A DNA stretch of 35,438 bases from Candidatus Neomicrothrix sp. UBA2131 (GCA_002329075.1 DCXR01000003.1:1-35438); one strand, 5' to 3'. Positions 23,153 through 32,189 are shown, numbered from the stretch's first letter. The notes: generated by a model from the letters alone, not told the origin. Translations and numbers: made by a program.

Positions 23153-24192
23153 TCCGCCTGCTGATCGCGGCGGCAGTGGCGATGTCGTCCTCGCTCATCG
23201 GGACGAAGATCCTGATCCGCTGGCTGTCCCGCCTGCGCATCGGCCAACCCATCCGAGACGACGGACCCGAGGGCCACGCAACCAAGGCCGGCACCCCGAC
23301 GATGGGTGGCCTGGCGGTCGTGATCGGTGCCGTCCTCGGCTATGTCCTGAGCGACCTGTACCACGGCATCTACACGCGCACCGGCATTTTCGTGATGCTG
23401 GCGATCATCGGTGGTGGGACCGTCGGCCTCATCGACGACTGGATCAAGGTCGTACGGGAGCGGAACCTGGGGCTCAACAAGCGGGCCAAACTGCTCGGCC
23501 TCCTCCTGGTAGCCGTTGGCTTCTCGGTGCTGATGCTCGGCTTCACCAGCGCCCACACCGAGTTGTCCTTCACCCGTATCGCCCAGCCGGGAATAGACCT
23601 GGGCGACACGCTCTGGACCGTCTGGGCCGTGCTCCTCATCATCGGCTCCTCGAACGCTGTCAACCTCACCGACGGCCTCGACGGCCTGGCGGCCGGTGCC
23701 GGCACCTTCTGCTTTGCCGCATTCACCTTCATCGCCTTCTGGCAGTTCCGGTACCCGCTGGCCTATGAGGTGCCCCATGCACTCGACCTGGCGGTGGTCG
23801 CCGCCTCGATGGCAGGTGCGTGCCTCGGCTTCCTGTGGTGGAACGCCGCACCGGCACAGATCTTCATGGGCGACACCGGTTCGCTGGCGATCGGCACCGG
23901 CCTTGCAGGGCTCGCCCTCGCCACGAACACCCACCTGTTGCTCCCGATCGTGGCAGGCCTGTTCGTGATGGAGACCGTCTCGGTGATCCTCCAGATCGGC
24001 GCCTTCCGCTTCTTCGGTGGCCGCCGCGTCTTCCGAATGGCGCCCATCCACCACCACTTCGAATTGGGCGGCTGGCCGGAGACCACGGTCATCGTGCGCT
24101 TCTGGATCATTTCGGGGCTCTGCACCGCCGTGGGCCTCGGATTGTTCTATGCCGACTCGATCGCAGCGGGCGTCACGGAGCTGGGTCGATGA
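23149..24192 (+). CDS. mraY: Phospho-MurNAc-pentapeptide translocase MraY
   Basis: This integral membrane enzyme moves phospho-MurNAc-pentapeptide onto undecaprenyl phosphate to make lipid I. It has 347 aa with about ten membrane helices. Active-site features: GTPTMGG (48-54), LIDDWIK (D96, D97), NAVNLTDGLDGLAAG, FMGDTGSLAIG and MAPIHHHFE. The GTG start lies inside the murE stop region (GTGA), and the stop overlaps murD (ATGA). Its direct attachment to murE, without murF between, is unusual. Confidence 0.96.
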   Translation: MIRLLIAAAVAMSSSLIGTKILIRWLSRLRIGQPIRDDGPEGHATKAGTPTMGGLAVVIGAVLGYVLSDLYHGIYTRTGIFVMLAIIGGGTVGLIDDWIKVVRERNLGLNKRAKLLGLLLVAVGFSVLMLGFTSAHTELSFTRIAQPGIDLGDTLWTVWAVLLIIGSSNAVNLTDGLDGLAAGAGTFCFAAFTFIAFWQFRYPLAYEVPHALDLAVVAASMAGACLGFLWWNAAPAQIFMGDTGSLAIGTGLAGLALATNTHLLLPIVAGLFVMETVSVILQIGAFRFFGGRRVFRMAPIHHHFELGGWPETTVIVRFWIISGLCTAVGLGLFYADSIAAGVTELGR

Positions 24193-25493
24193 GCGGCACG
24201 GTCCTTGTACTCGGCCTCGGTCTGACAGGGCGTGCCGTGGCAGAGGCGCTCATCCGGCGGGGCGAGGAAGTGCGCCCCGTCGACGATCGCCCCGAAGGGG
24301 CGGTCCGGACCGCCGTGTCGGAGTTGGGGCTCGATCTGGTCGTTGCCCCGGGAGCGGAGGATTGGCCGGGGCTCCTCGACGGCTGCGACCGCGTCGTGGT
24401 CAGCCCCGGAGTGTCCGATGCGCATCCGATCTTCGAAGCAGCCCGGCTGGCAGGCGTGGTGCTGTTCGACGAGTCGGACCTGGCCGCCGACTGGGATGCA
24501 CGTCCCCGCTGTGCGGTGACCGGCACTGACGGCAAGACCACCGTCGTGACGCTGGTCGCCGAAATGCTCGAACGGTCCGGGATCCGTGCCCTGTCTGCGG
24601 GCAACAACGAGACCCCCATGGTCGCCGCCATCGACGATGCAGAGGCTGAGGTGTTCGTGGTCGAAGCCTCCTCTTTCCGGTTGGGGCACGCACATTCGGT
24701 CCGTCTCGGACCTGCCGTATGGCTCAACTTCGCACCCGACCACCTCGACATCCATGCCGACCTCGGCGCCTACGAGGCCGCCAAGGCGCGGATCTGGGAG
24801 TCGATCGACGACCCGGCCGATGCGGTCGCAAACCTCTCCGACCCCGTGGTCCGGTCCCATGCACCCGAGGGGGCCACCGGATTCGGCAGTGCCGGCGCAA
24901 CCTGTCGCATCGAGGACGGAGAACTGCTGCTGGACGGACACGTGGTCCTGGCCGTCGAGGAGATCTCGCGTCGTATGCCCCACGATCTGCTCAATGCGCA
25001 GGCTGCAACGGCGCTTGCTGTCCGGGTCGGAGCGTCAGCCGCCGGGTGCGCCGATGTCCTTCGTTGCTTCAGTGGCCTCCCGCATCGCATGCAGCTTGTG
25101 TGTGAGGTGGACGGAACCCGCTTCGTCGACGACAGCAAGGCGACCACGCCGCATGCCACCGTGTCTGCGCTAAACGCACTGCCCGGTGCCGTCCTCATCG
25201 CAGGTGGCCGGAACAAGGGCCTCGACCTCACCCCGTTGGGTGCCTCCGCTCCCCGGGCGGTGGTCGCCATCGGTGAGGCCGCCGACGAGGTCGCAGCAGC
25301 GTTCAGGGGCCGCTGCCCGGTGTCGATTGCCGACTCGATGGAGTCGGCTGTCGCCCAGGCCCGCCGGGAGGTCGACGAGGGTGGGGTGGTGCTGCTTTCG
25401 CCGGGCTGCAGTTCCTTCGACTGGTACTCGTCCTATGTCGAGCGTGGTGACGACTTCGCCCGTGTGGCCACCGAACAGGAGGTGGCTCGATGA
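24189..25493 (+). CDS. murD: UDP-MurNAc-L-alanine--D-glutamate ligase MurD
   Basis: This enzyme adds D-glutamate, the second stem residue. It has 434 aa with an N-terminal nucleotide domain (VLVLGLGLTGRAVAEAL), the ATP loop TGTDGKTT (111-118), VVEASSFRL, NFAPDHLDIH, VDDSKATTPHAT and SPGCSSFDWYSSYVERGDDF. Several sites differ from the common forms: Asp for Asn in the TGTNGKT loop, SKATT for SKATN, and GGRNKG for GGxDKG. The Thr, Lys and Ser expected to hold D-Glu seem to be kept. It overlaps mraY and ftsW by 4 bases each. Confidence 0.93.
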   Translation: MSGTVLVLGLGLTGRAVAEALIRRGEEVRPVDDRPEGAVRTAVSELGLDLVVAPGAEDWPGLLDGCDRVVVSPGVSDAHPIFEAARLAGVVLFDESDLAADWDARPRCAVTGTDGKTTVVTLVAEMLERSGIRALSAGNNETPMVAAIDDAEAEVFVVEASSFRLGHAHSVRLGPAVWLNFAPDHLDIHADLGAYEAAKARIWESIDDPADAVANLSDPVVRSHAPEGATGFGSAGATCRIEDGELLLDGHVVLAVEEISRRMPHDLLNAQAATALAVRVGASAAGCADVLRCFSGLPHRMQLVCEVDGTRFVDDSKATTPHATVSALNALPGAVLIAGGRNKGLDLTPLGASAPRAVVAIGEAADEVAAAFRGRCPVSIADSMESAVAQARREVDEGGVVLLSPGCSSFDWYSSYVERGDDFARVATEQEVAR

Positions 25494-26671
25494 GCCCGGT
25501 GGCGACCAGGGGCGGGAGGTCCGAGGGACAGGCGAAGGCCGGAAGGGCGCAAGCCGCTAGGGGTCCACGCCGGCCTCCCGGCAAGCGATCCCTTCGCTTC
25601 ATGGTGCTCCTCGTCGTGGCGCTCATCCTGTGCCTGTTGGGGGTCGTCATGGTGCTGTCCGCCTCGTCGGTCAACGACCTGCGCTCATACGGCGATGCCT
25701 GGCACCACCTGAAGCGCCAGGTGCTCTGGTTCCTGCTCGGCCTGATCGCCATGTCGACGATGATCCGGATCGACTACCGGCGACTGCGTCCCCTCGCCAC
25801 TCCGGGTCTCTTCGGTTGCATCGTCCTGTTGGTACTCGTCCTCATCCCGGGCCTGGGGCTGCGAACGAACGGATCGGCCCGCTGGCTGGACCTCGGGGCG
25901 GTTTCGCTGCAGCCATCCGAGTTCCTCAAGTTGGCGTTGGTCCTCTACTGCGCCGACCTGTTGTCACGGAGCAATCGTCCGCTCACAGAGAAGAAGCTCA
26001 CGCTGTATCCCATCGTCGGCCTGGTTGGCGTCATCGGCGCGCTCCTGATGCTGGAGCCGGACCTGGGTACCTCGATGATCGTGTGTGGCATCGCCGTGGC
26101 GATGCTCTTCTTCGCCGGCCTGCGCCTGCGGCTACTGGCCATGCTCGTCGGGGGCGGTGCCCTCGGTGCGTTCGGCCTGACGATGAGCGCCGGCTATCGA
26201 CGACAGCGGCTGTTGGGCATGCTCGACCCCTGGACGGATCCACTCAACACCGGTTGGCAGACCATCCAGTCCGGTGTGGCCATCTCCAACGGCGGCCTGT
26301 TCGGGATCGGGCTGGGCGCAAGCCGCGCCAAGTGGGGATTCCTGCCGTTCGCACACACCGACTTCATCTACGCGATCATCGCCGAGGAGTTCGGACTCGT
26401 CGGGGCCGGGCTCGTGATCGTGGGCTTCCTCGTCATCGGCCTGGTCGGACTGTCCACGGCGCTGCACGCCCCGGACCCCTTCGGCCAACTCCTGGCGGCG
26501 GGGATCACCACCTGGATCATGATCCAGGCGTTCGTCAACATCGCTGCCGTGCTCGGGAGGCTTCCGATCACCGGGGTCCCGTTGCCGTTCGTCTCGTTCG
26601 GCGGCTCGGCCTTGATCGTCACGATGGCCGCATTCGGCATTCTGCTCAACGTCGCCCGTCAGACGCCGTGA
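25490..26671 (+). CDS. ftsW: Peptidoglycan glycosyltransferase FtsW (SEDS family)
   Basis: A polytopic membrane protein of 393 aa that polymerises glycan strands at the septum with FtsI. A basic, Arg/Gly-rich cytoplasmic head (about 35 residues) precedes about ten helices. SEDS signatures are SARWLDLGAVSLQPSEFLKLALVLY, LEPDLGTSMIV, RLLGMLDPWTDPLNTGWQTIQSGVAISNGG, FLPFAHTDFIYAIIAEEFGLVGA and PLPFVSFGGSALIVTMAAFGILLN. FtsW rather than RodA is chosen for its place in the cluster. It overlaps murD (ATGA) and murG (GTGA). Confidence 0.94.
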   Translation: MSPVATRGGRSEGQAKAGRAQAARGPRRPPGKRSLRFMVLLVVALILCLLGVVMVLSASSVNDLRSYGDAWHHLKRQVLWFLLGLIAMSTMIRIDYRRLRPLATPGLFGCIVLLVLVLIPGLGLRTNGSARWLDLGAVSLQPSEFLKLALVLYCADLLSRSNRPLTEKKLTLYPIVGLVGVIGALLMLEPDLGTSMIVCGIAVAMLFFAGLRLRLLAMLVGGGALGAFGLTMSAGYRRQRLLGMLDPWTDPLNTGWQTIQSGVAISNGGLFGIGLGASRAKWGFLPFAHTDFIYAIIAEEFGLVGAGLVIVGFLVIGLVGLSTALHAPDPFGQLLAAGITTWIMIQAFVNIAAVLGRLPITGVPLPFVSFGGSALIVTMAAFGILLNVARQTP

Positions 26672-27786
26672 CCGTACGGCCTCGGCGTGGGGTGGTGATT
26701 GCAGGGGGTGGTACTGCGGGGCATGTCCTCCCGGGCCTGGCCATAGCGCAGGCCCTCGTCGACCGTTGCGTGGTCGAAGGGCCCGACTCGGTGCTCCTCG
26801 TCGGTAGCCGGCGCGGCATCGAGCGCACCCTCGTTCCAGCGGCCGGCTTCCCGCTCACCCTCCTGCCGGGTCGTGGCATCCAGCGTCGCCTGGCGTTCGC
26901 CAACGTCGGTGCCCTCCTCGGGCTGGGCCTGGCCTGCTTGCGTGCCGTGGTGTTCCTGCTGCGTCGGCGACCCCGGGTCGTCGTTGCACTGGGCGGCTAC
27001 GCCAGCGTCCCTTGTGGGCTGGCTGCCGTCCTCCTTCGGATTCCGATCGTCGTCGCCGAGCAGAACGCAGTCCCCGGGGCGGCCAATCGCCTCCTCGGCC
27101 GATTCGCCAGGGCGTGCGCCGTACCTGCGGATGGCACGGGGCTGCCACGGGCGGTCGTGACGGGGAACCCCGTCCGACAGGAGATCCGCGAGCGCGCGGC
27201 CGGTGTCGGGCGTGAGGCAGCGCGTCGGACCCACGGGCTCGACGATCGGCCCTTCGTCGTGGTGTTCGGCGGCTCGTTGGGGGCGCGCCGCATCAACCGG
27301 GCCGTGTTCGAGGCGATGCGGGACTGGGATGGTGGCGAGATCGTCGTCCACCATGTCCTGGGCAGCAGGGACTGGAAGGCCCCCGACTTCGTTCGACACG
27401 CTGCATCGGCCACCGTCGAGCATCGTGTCGTCGAGTACGAGCACGACCTGCCCACGGCCCTCGTTGCCGCCGATCTGGTCCTCGCCAGGTCGGGAGCCAC
27501 GACGGTGGCCGAGCTCGGAGTGATCGGCGTGCCCTCCCTCCTGGTGCCGCTTCCGGGGGCTCCGGACGACCACCAGATCGCCAATGCCCACCTCCTGGCC
27601 GACGCCGGCGGGGCCCGAATCCTCGCCGATGAGGAGGTCGACGGTCGACGGCTCCGGGTCGAACTGGCGGAACTCCTCGGCGACGTGGATTGCCGGCAGG
27701 CCATGGCCGAGGCCGCCGTAGGCGTGGGCATCCCGGATGCCGCCGACCGGGTTGTCGACCTGATCCGGGAGCACGCCGATGCCTGA
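26668..27786 (+). CDS. murG: Lipid I GlcNAc transferase MurG
   Basis: This membrane-associated GT28 enzyme adds GlcNAc to lipid I to make lipid II. The 372 aa product has the first glycine loop VVIAGGGTAGHVLPGLAIAQAL, LGGYASVPCGLAA, EQNAVPGAANRLL, TGNPVR, VVFGGSLGARRIN, and the donor-site ARSGATTVAELGVIGVPSLLVPLPGAPDDHQIANA. The usual GGTGGH reads GGTAGH. The GTG start overlaps the ftsW stop. The end overlaps murC by 8 bases (ATGCCTGA). Confidence 0.95.
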   Translation: MTVRPRRGVVIAGGGTAGHVLPGLAIAQALVDRCVVEGPDSVLLVGSRRGIERTLVPAAGFPLTLLPGRGIQRRLAFANVGALLGLGLACLRAVVFLLRRRPRVVVALGGYASVPCGLAAVLLRIPIVVAEQNAVPGAANRLLGRFARACAVPADGTGLPRAVVTGNPVRQEIRERAAGVGREAARRTHGLDDRPFVVVFGGSLGARRINRAVFEAMRDWDGGEIVVHHVLGSRDWKAPDFVRHAASATVEHRVVEYEHDLPTALVAADLVLARSGATTVAELGVIGVPSLLVPLPGAPDDHQIANAHLLADAGGARILADEEVDGRRLRVELAELLGDVDCRQAMAEAAVGVGIPDAADRVVDLIREHADA

Positions 27787-29164
27787 GGGTCCCATCGACC
27801 TGTCGGTGCCTCGTCGTGTACATGTCGTAGGCGTCGGTGGTGCAGGAATGAGCGCCATCGCCGAGGTGCTTGCGGCGATGGGGCATGAGGTGACCGGTTC
27901 CGACCTGAAGGCTTCCGCCGGCCTGGATCGCCTGGAGGCAGTGGGTATCACGGTGACCGTGGGCCATGCAGGGACGAACCTCGGGCGGGCCGAGATCCTG
28001 ACCCGCTCGACGGCTGTTCCCGACCGGAACCCGGAGTGCCGTGCAGCACTGGAGGCCGGGATTCCGGTACTGAGTCGTGCCGATGTCCTGACCGCCATCT
28101 GTGGGCAGCGAAATACCATTGCCGTCGCAGGAACCCATGGCAAGACGACGACAGCCTCGATGCTGGCCCTTGTCCTCAGGCAGGCCGGAGTTCGGCCGTC
28201 GTTCATCATCGGTGGCGACGTGAACGAGATCGGTACCGGTGCCGCCTGGGACAGTGGCGAGATCATGGTCGTCGAGGCCGATGAGAGCGACGGAACCTTC
28301 GTTCGCCTGCCCCGTACCGCAGCCATCGTGACCAATGTGGAGCCTGACCACCTCGACCACCATGGGGACTACGGGGAACTCCTTGCCGCATTCGCACGAT
28401 TCGTCGAGGAGACCGACGGTCCCGTGGTCGTCGGGGTCGATGACCCGGACGGGGCGCGACTGGTCGCCGAGTCCGAAGGTGCAGGCGTGGGCGTAGGTAC
28501 GGCGGTGGATGCCGGATGGCGGATCGTCGATGTGGACGAGTCGTGGGCGGGCGTTCGCTTCGCTCTCCTGGCGCCGGACGGAGACCGCCTTCCCCTTTCA
28601 CTCCCGGTGCCCGGCCTGCACAACGCCCGAAACGCCGCCTGTGCCGCCGTCATCTCCCGACTACTGGGGATACCGCCCGATGCGATCGCCGAGGGTCTGG
28701 GGAACTTCGGTGGCGTGGCTCGGCGCTTCGAGCATCGGGGAACCTCCGGAGGCATCGAGTTCGTGGACGACTACGCCCATCTTCCGACCGAGGTCCGGGC
28801 GACCATCGCTGCGGCGTCCAGCGGAGCCTGGCGCCGTCTGGTGGCTGTGTTCCAGCCGCACCGGTACAGCCGCACGGAGGCCCTCTGGTCTGACTTCGGC
28901 GATTCGTTCGAGGGAGCCGACCGGGTCTACATCACGGATGTGTATCCGGCGGGGGAGGCCCCGCGTCCGGGTGTCTCGGGGCAACTCATCGCAGATGCGG
29001 TCGAGCGGTCGTCTCCGGATATCGACGTCCACTACATCCCGCGCCACGACGATCTTGTCCAGGCACTCGCAGCGGATCTGGAGGATGGCGACCTGTGCCT
29101 CACGATGGGGGCAGGCGATCTGACCTCTGTGCCGGACGAGGTCAGGGGTCGACGCGATGCCTGA
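27779..29164 (+). CDS. murC: UDP-MurNAc--L-alanine ligase MurC
   Basis: First of the Mur ligases, adding L-alanine to UDP-MurNAc. It has 461 aa. Motifs: HVVGVGGAGMSAIAEVL, GSDLKAS, STAVPDRNPE, ATP loop AGTHGKTTT (117-125), EADESDGTF, NVEPDHLDHHGDY, PGLHNARNAACA, ARRFEHRG, VDDYAHLPTEV and FQPHRYSRT. It overlaps both murG and murB by the same 8 bases, ATGCCTGA, at 27779-27786 and 29157-29164. Confidence 0.96.
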   Translation: MPEGPIDLSVPRRVHVVGVGGAGMSAIAEVLAAMGHEVTGSDLKASAGLDRLEAVGITVTVGHAGTNLGRAEILTRSTAVPDRNPECRAALEAGIPVLSRADVLTAICGQRNTIAVAGTHGKTTTASMLALVLRQAGVRPSFIIGGDVNEIGTGAAWDSGEIMVVEADESDGTFVRLPRTAAIVTNVEPDHLDHHGDYGELLAAFARFVEETDGPVVVGVDDPDGARLVAESEGAGVGVGTAVDAGWRIVDVDESWAGVRFALLAPDGDRLPLSLPVPGLHNARNAACAAVISRLLGIPPDAIAEGLGNFGGVARRFEHRGTSGGIEFVDDYAHLPTEVRATIAAASSGAWRRLVAVFQPHRYSRTEALWSDFGDSFEGADRVYITDVYPAGEAPRPGVSGQLIADAVERSSPDIDVHYIPRHDDLVQALAADLEDGDLCLTMGAGDLTSVPDEVRGRRDA

Positions 29165-30116
29165 CGGAGACCTTTCCGGTTGCCTGGCTGACCTGGGCGG
29201 GTCGTTGGATGGGCTGCGGCTGGATGAGGGATGCCGGAGGGAGCATCCGATCGGTCCCATGACCACCTACCGGGTCGGGGGAGCAGCGTCCCTTTTTGTG
29301 AGGCCACGTGATCTCCCGGAACTGGAGGCGGTGGCCGCCGTCCTGGCCGGCTCCGGTGTACCGGTCGTCGTGGTGGGGCGCGGCTCGAACCTGCTGGTTG
29401 CTGATCGGGGCTTCGAAGGGGTGGCTGTGCAACTCGGCGATGGATTCGAAGAGGTGCTCGTCGACGGCGCGATCGACGACGCCGTGAACGTGGTCGCCGG
29501 AGGCGGCGCCAGCCTTCCCGTTGTCGCACGCCTGACCGTGCGGTCGGGCCTGTCGGGTTTCGAGTGGGCCGTCGGCGTACCGGGCTCGATCGGAGGCGCT
29601 GTTCGGATGAACGCAGGCGGACACGGATCCGACATGGCGGCCGTCCTCGACTGGGTCGATGTCGTAGACCTTGCCGACGGGCCCACGAGACGCCTGCGGG
29701 TGGAAGAACTGGACCTCGCCTACCGACATTCGTCGCTTTCCCGGATGCAGGTCGTGACCGCAGCCGGACTCCGCCTGGAGTTGGGTGACGCCGAGGCCGG
29801 AGAGGCCCTGTTGGCCGAGATCATCCGCTGGAGGAGGGAGAACCAGCCCGGCGGTTCGAACGCCGGATCCGTGTTCACCAATCCGCCCGGCGATTCAGCC
29901 GGCCGCCTCATCGACCTGGCCGGAGCGAAGGGCCTTCGCATCGGCACGGCAGAGGTGTCCTCGAAACACGCCAACTTCATCCAGGCGGATGTCGGTGGGA
30001 GCGCCGACGACGTTCGGCTCCTCATGCAGGAGGTTCGGCGGCGCGTGGCAGAGGCCCATGGTGTCGTCCTGGAGTCCGAGACGGTCCTGTTCGGCTTCGA
30101 TACGCCCGACCCATGA
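29157..30116 (+). CDS. murB: UDP-N-acetylenolpyruvoylglucosamine reductase MurB
   Basis: This FAD enzyme reduces the enolpyruvyl group to give UDP-MurNAc. It has 319 aa. The FAD domain has GPMTTYRVGGAASLFV, VVGRGSNLLVADRGFEGV and SGFEWAVGVPGSIGGAVRMNAGGHGSDM. The catalytic Ser is in NAGSVFTNPPGDSAGRLID, and a late Glu is in VVLESETVLFG. Length and the short substrate domain suggest a type II MurB, but the type is not certain. It overlaps murC by 8 bases and ftsQ by 4. The ddl gene often found after murB is not here. Confidence 0.95.
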   Translation: MPDGDLSGCLADLGGSLDGLRLDEGCRREHPIGPMTTYRVGGAASLFVRPRDLPELEAVAAVLAGSGVPVVVVGRGSNLLVADRGFEGVAVQLGDGFEEVLVDGAIDDAVNVVAGGGASLPVVARLTVRSGLSGFEWAVGVPGSIGGAVRMNAGGHGSDMAAVLDWVDVVDLADGPTRRLRVEELDLAYRHSSLSRMQVVTAAGLRLELGDAEAGEALLAEIIRWRRENQPGGSNAGSVFTNPPGDSAGRLIDLAGAKGLRIGTAEVSSKHANFIQADVGGSADDVRLLMQEVRRRVAEAHGVVLESETVLFGFDTPDP

Positions 30117-30856
30117 GCGGCGACGACGATGCGCCGACTCGGAGCGTCCTCAGGCGCCTCTGGTGGTTGTGGGTGCCGGTCGGGATTCTGTCGCTGGGAG
30201 TCCTCGGCTATGCATCGACTCGATCCACACTCCTGGATGTCGATCGCATCGAGGTGGAGGGGGCCGGCATCAGGGTCACGGAGCGGACTGTCCGCGAAGT
30301 GGCGGCGATCGAGGTTGGCCAGGCGCTGCTGGACCTGGACCTCGATGCGATCGACGGGCGGCTCACGGCACTGCCATGGGTGGCTGAGGCAACGGTGCGA
30401 CGCGAGTGGTCGGGGACCGTGTACCTGCGGATACTCGAACGCACGGCCGCGGTGGTGGCGGTCGACCCGGTGGGGGCGCAGGTGCTGCTGGATGCTGTGG
30501 GAGCGGTCCTCGAGACGGTCGATCCGGCGTCAGCCTCCGACCCGGATCTGCCGCACATCCGCGTGGACGGATTCGGGCCTCCCGGCAGTCACGTCTCGGG
30601 CGTCGGTCCGCTGCTCCGGGCTGCAGAGGCTGTGCCGCCGGACCTGGGTGCCTGGATCGTCGCCCTGGTGCCGACGGGGGACGGCATACGCGCCGAGTTG
30701 GTCGGCGGTGCCGTGGCCGAGTTCGGAATCAGCGACGACTACCGGGAGCAGGTCCGGGCGCTGGCCACGGTGCTCACCAAGGTTGTCCTGACATGCCTGC
30801 GCGAGGTCGATGTATCGATTCCCGACAATCCGGTGGTCCGGCGCGGCGCTTGTTGA
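30113..30856 (+). CDS. ftsQ: Cell division protein FtsQ
   Basis: A bitopic division protein of 247 aa. It has a short charged cytoplasmic head, one membrane helix (about 15-34), a POTRA domain (LLDVDRIEVEGAGIRVTERTVREVAAIEVGQALLDLD) and the FtsQ/DivIB domain (LTALPWVAEATVRREWSGTVYLRILERTAAV). FtsQ recruits FtsL and partners to the septum. The sequence is divergent, but topology, the PWV block and the murB-ftsQ-ftsZ position are diagnostic. It is the last gene of the overlapped series; a 217-base gap with the ftsZ promoter follows. Confidence 0.92.
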   Translation: MSGDDDAPTRSVLRRLWWLWVPVGILSLGVLGYASTRSTLLDVDRIEVEGAGIRVTERTVREVAAIEVGQALLDLDLDAIDGRLTALPWVAEATVRREWSGTVYLRILERTAAVVAVDPVGAQVLLDAVGAVLETVDPASASDPDLPHIRVDGFGPPGSHVSGVGPLLRAAEAVPPDLGAWIVALVPTGDGIRAELVGGAVAEFGISDDYREQVRALATVLTKVVLTCLREVDVSIPDNPVVRRGAC

Positions 30857-30910
30857 GGGGCCTGTGGCTGCCTGGGAGGCAACCGACCTCAGGTGAATCT
30901 TGTGGCCGGG

Positions 30911-30940
30911 TTGACGTCGGGCGACTACTCCGCGTAGTCT
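30911..30940 (+). promoter_or_regulatory. ftsZ promoter
   Basis: TTGACG (30911-30916), 18 bases, TAGTCT (30935-30940): a strong sigma-70-like promoter in the ftsQ-ftsZ gap. It would give a leader of about 125 bases before ftsZ, allowing FtsZ to be made independently of the upstream operon. Confidence 0.72.
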
Positions 30941-30976
30941 CTTGACCACAATCAGAGGTTGAGTCTTCAAACACTG

Positions 30977-31025
30977 ACCCTCCACTTCAGGGTGCAGGTT
31001 GATGTTGGAAGTCGCCCAGCCTGCA
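30977..31025 (+). promoter_or_regulatory. Hairpins in the ftsZ leader
   Basis: Two nearby stems can form: ACCCT (30977-30981) with AGGGT (30989-30993), and TGCAGG (30993-30998) with CCTGCA (31020-31025). They share one base, so they are alternative or just adjacent. Both are short and no T-run follows; a regulatory role is only a possibility. Confidence 0.3.
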
Positions 31026-31073
31026 ACCGGACCGATCTGACAGCCGGGTCGGCAGAGAACACCAGGAGAAGCG

Positions 31074-32144
31074 ATGATGTCGAACCCCCAGAACTACCTG
31101 GCGGTGATCAAGGTGATCGGTGTCGGTGGCGGTGGTGTGAACGCCGTCAACCGGATGATCGAATCGGGTCTGCGGGGCGTCGAGTTCGTCGCCGTCAACA
31201 CCGATGCCCAGGCGCTGTTGATGAGCGATGCCGACGTAAAGCTCGACGTCGGCCGTGACCTGACCAGGGGTCTCGGCGCCGGCAGCGATCCGGACGTCGG
31301 CCGCCAGGCAGCCGAGGAGCACCGCGACGAGATAGAGCAGGTGCTCGAGGGCTCCGACATGGTCTTCGTGACCGCCGGAGAGGGCGGCGGCACCGGCACC
31401 GGCGCCGCCCCCATCATTGCCGAGGTGGCCAAGTCGCTCGGAGCGCTGACCATCGCCGTGGTCACCCGCCCCTTCGGCTTCGAGGGTCGCCGCCGCGCCG
31501 TCCAGGCGGAGAACGGCATCGTGAACCTCAAGGAGAAGGTCGACGCCCAGATCGTCATCCCCAACGACCGGCTCCTCACGGTGTCGAGCGAGAAGACAGC
31601 GATGTTGAACGCCTTCGAGATGGCCGACGAGGTCCTGCTCCAGGGTGTCCAGGGCATCACGAACCTGATCACCACGCCCGGTCTCATCAACACCGACTTC
31701 GCCGACGTGAAGATGGTGCTCGAGGACGCCGGCTCCGCCCTGATGGGCGTGGGCCAGGCCACCGGCGAGAGCCGGTCGCTCAACGCCGCGCGGAACGCCA
31801 TCTCCAGCCCATTGCTGGAGGCATCCATCGAGGGCGCCCGGGGCATCCTCCTCAACGTCTCCGGTCCGAGCGACCTGGGCCTGTTCGAGGTCAACGAGGC
31901 TGCTGAGGTGATCCACGGCGTCGCCCACCCCGACGCCAACATCATCTTCGGCACGGTCGTGGACGACGAGATGGAAAGCGACGTCCGGGTCACGGTCATC
32001 GCCGCCGGCTTCGACCGCTGGGACGGCGACCGTCCGGCATCGCGCACCCGGGTTGCAGCCACCTCCGACCCCCGGGCACCGGACAGCGATCCGTTCGCAG
32101 TCGGGGACGACGACGAGCTCGACGTTCCGAGCTTCCTGAAGTAG
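31074..32144 (+). CDS. ftsZ: Cell division GTPase FtsZ
   Basis: The tubulin-like protein that forms the division ring. The 356 aa product has VIGVGGGGVNAVNRM, VNTDAQAL, the tubulin signature GGGTGTGAAP (104-113), the T7-loop region GLINTDFADVKMVLEDAG, and the C-terminal peptide DELDVPSFLK that binds SepF and other partners. The linker before this peptide is short (about 25 residues from SRTRVAAT). AGGAG at 31064-31068 serves either ATG 31074 or the adjacent ATG 31077; the second would match the usual actinobacterial N-terminus slightly better. FtsA is absent, so SepF probably anchors the ring to the membrane. Confidence 0.97.
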   Translation: MMSNPQNYLAVIKVIGVGGGGVNAVNRMIESGLRGVEFVAVNTDAQALLMSDADVKLDVGRDLTRGLGAGSDPDVGRQAAEEHRDEIEQVLEGSDMVFVTAGEGGGTGTGAAPIIAEVAKSLGALTIAVVTRPFGFEGRRRAVQAENGIVNLKEKVDAQIVIPNDRLLTVSSEKTAMLNAFEMADEVLLQGVQGITNLITTPGLINTDFADVKMVLEDAGSALMGVGQATGESRSLNAARNAISSPLLEASIEGARGILLNVSGPSDLGLFEVNEAAEVIHGVAHPDANIIFGTVVDDEMESDVRVTVIAAGFDRWDGDRPASRTRVAATSDPRAPDSDPFAVGDDDELDVPSFLK

Positions 32145-32189
32145 GGACCTCCCGCGCCAGCCGGCGCCGGCGAACCGACCGGACCAACG

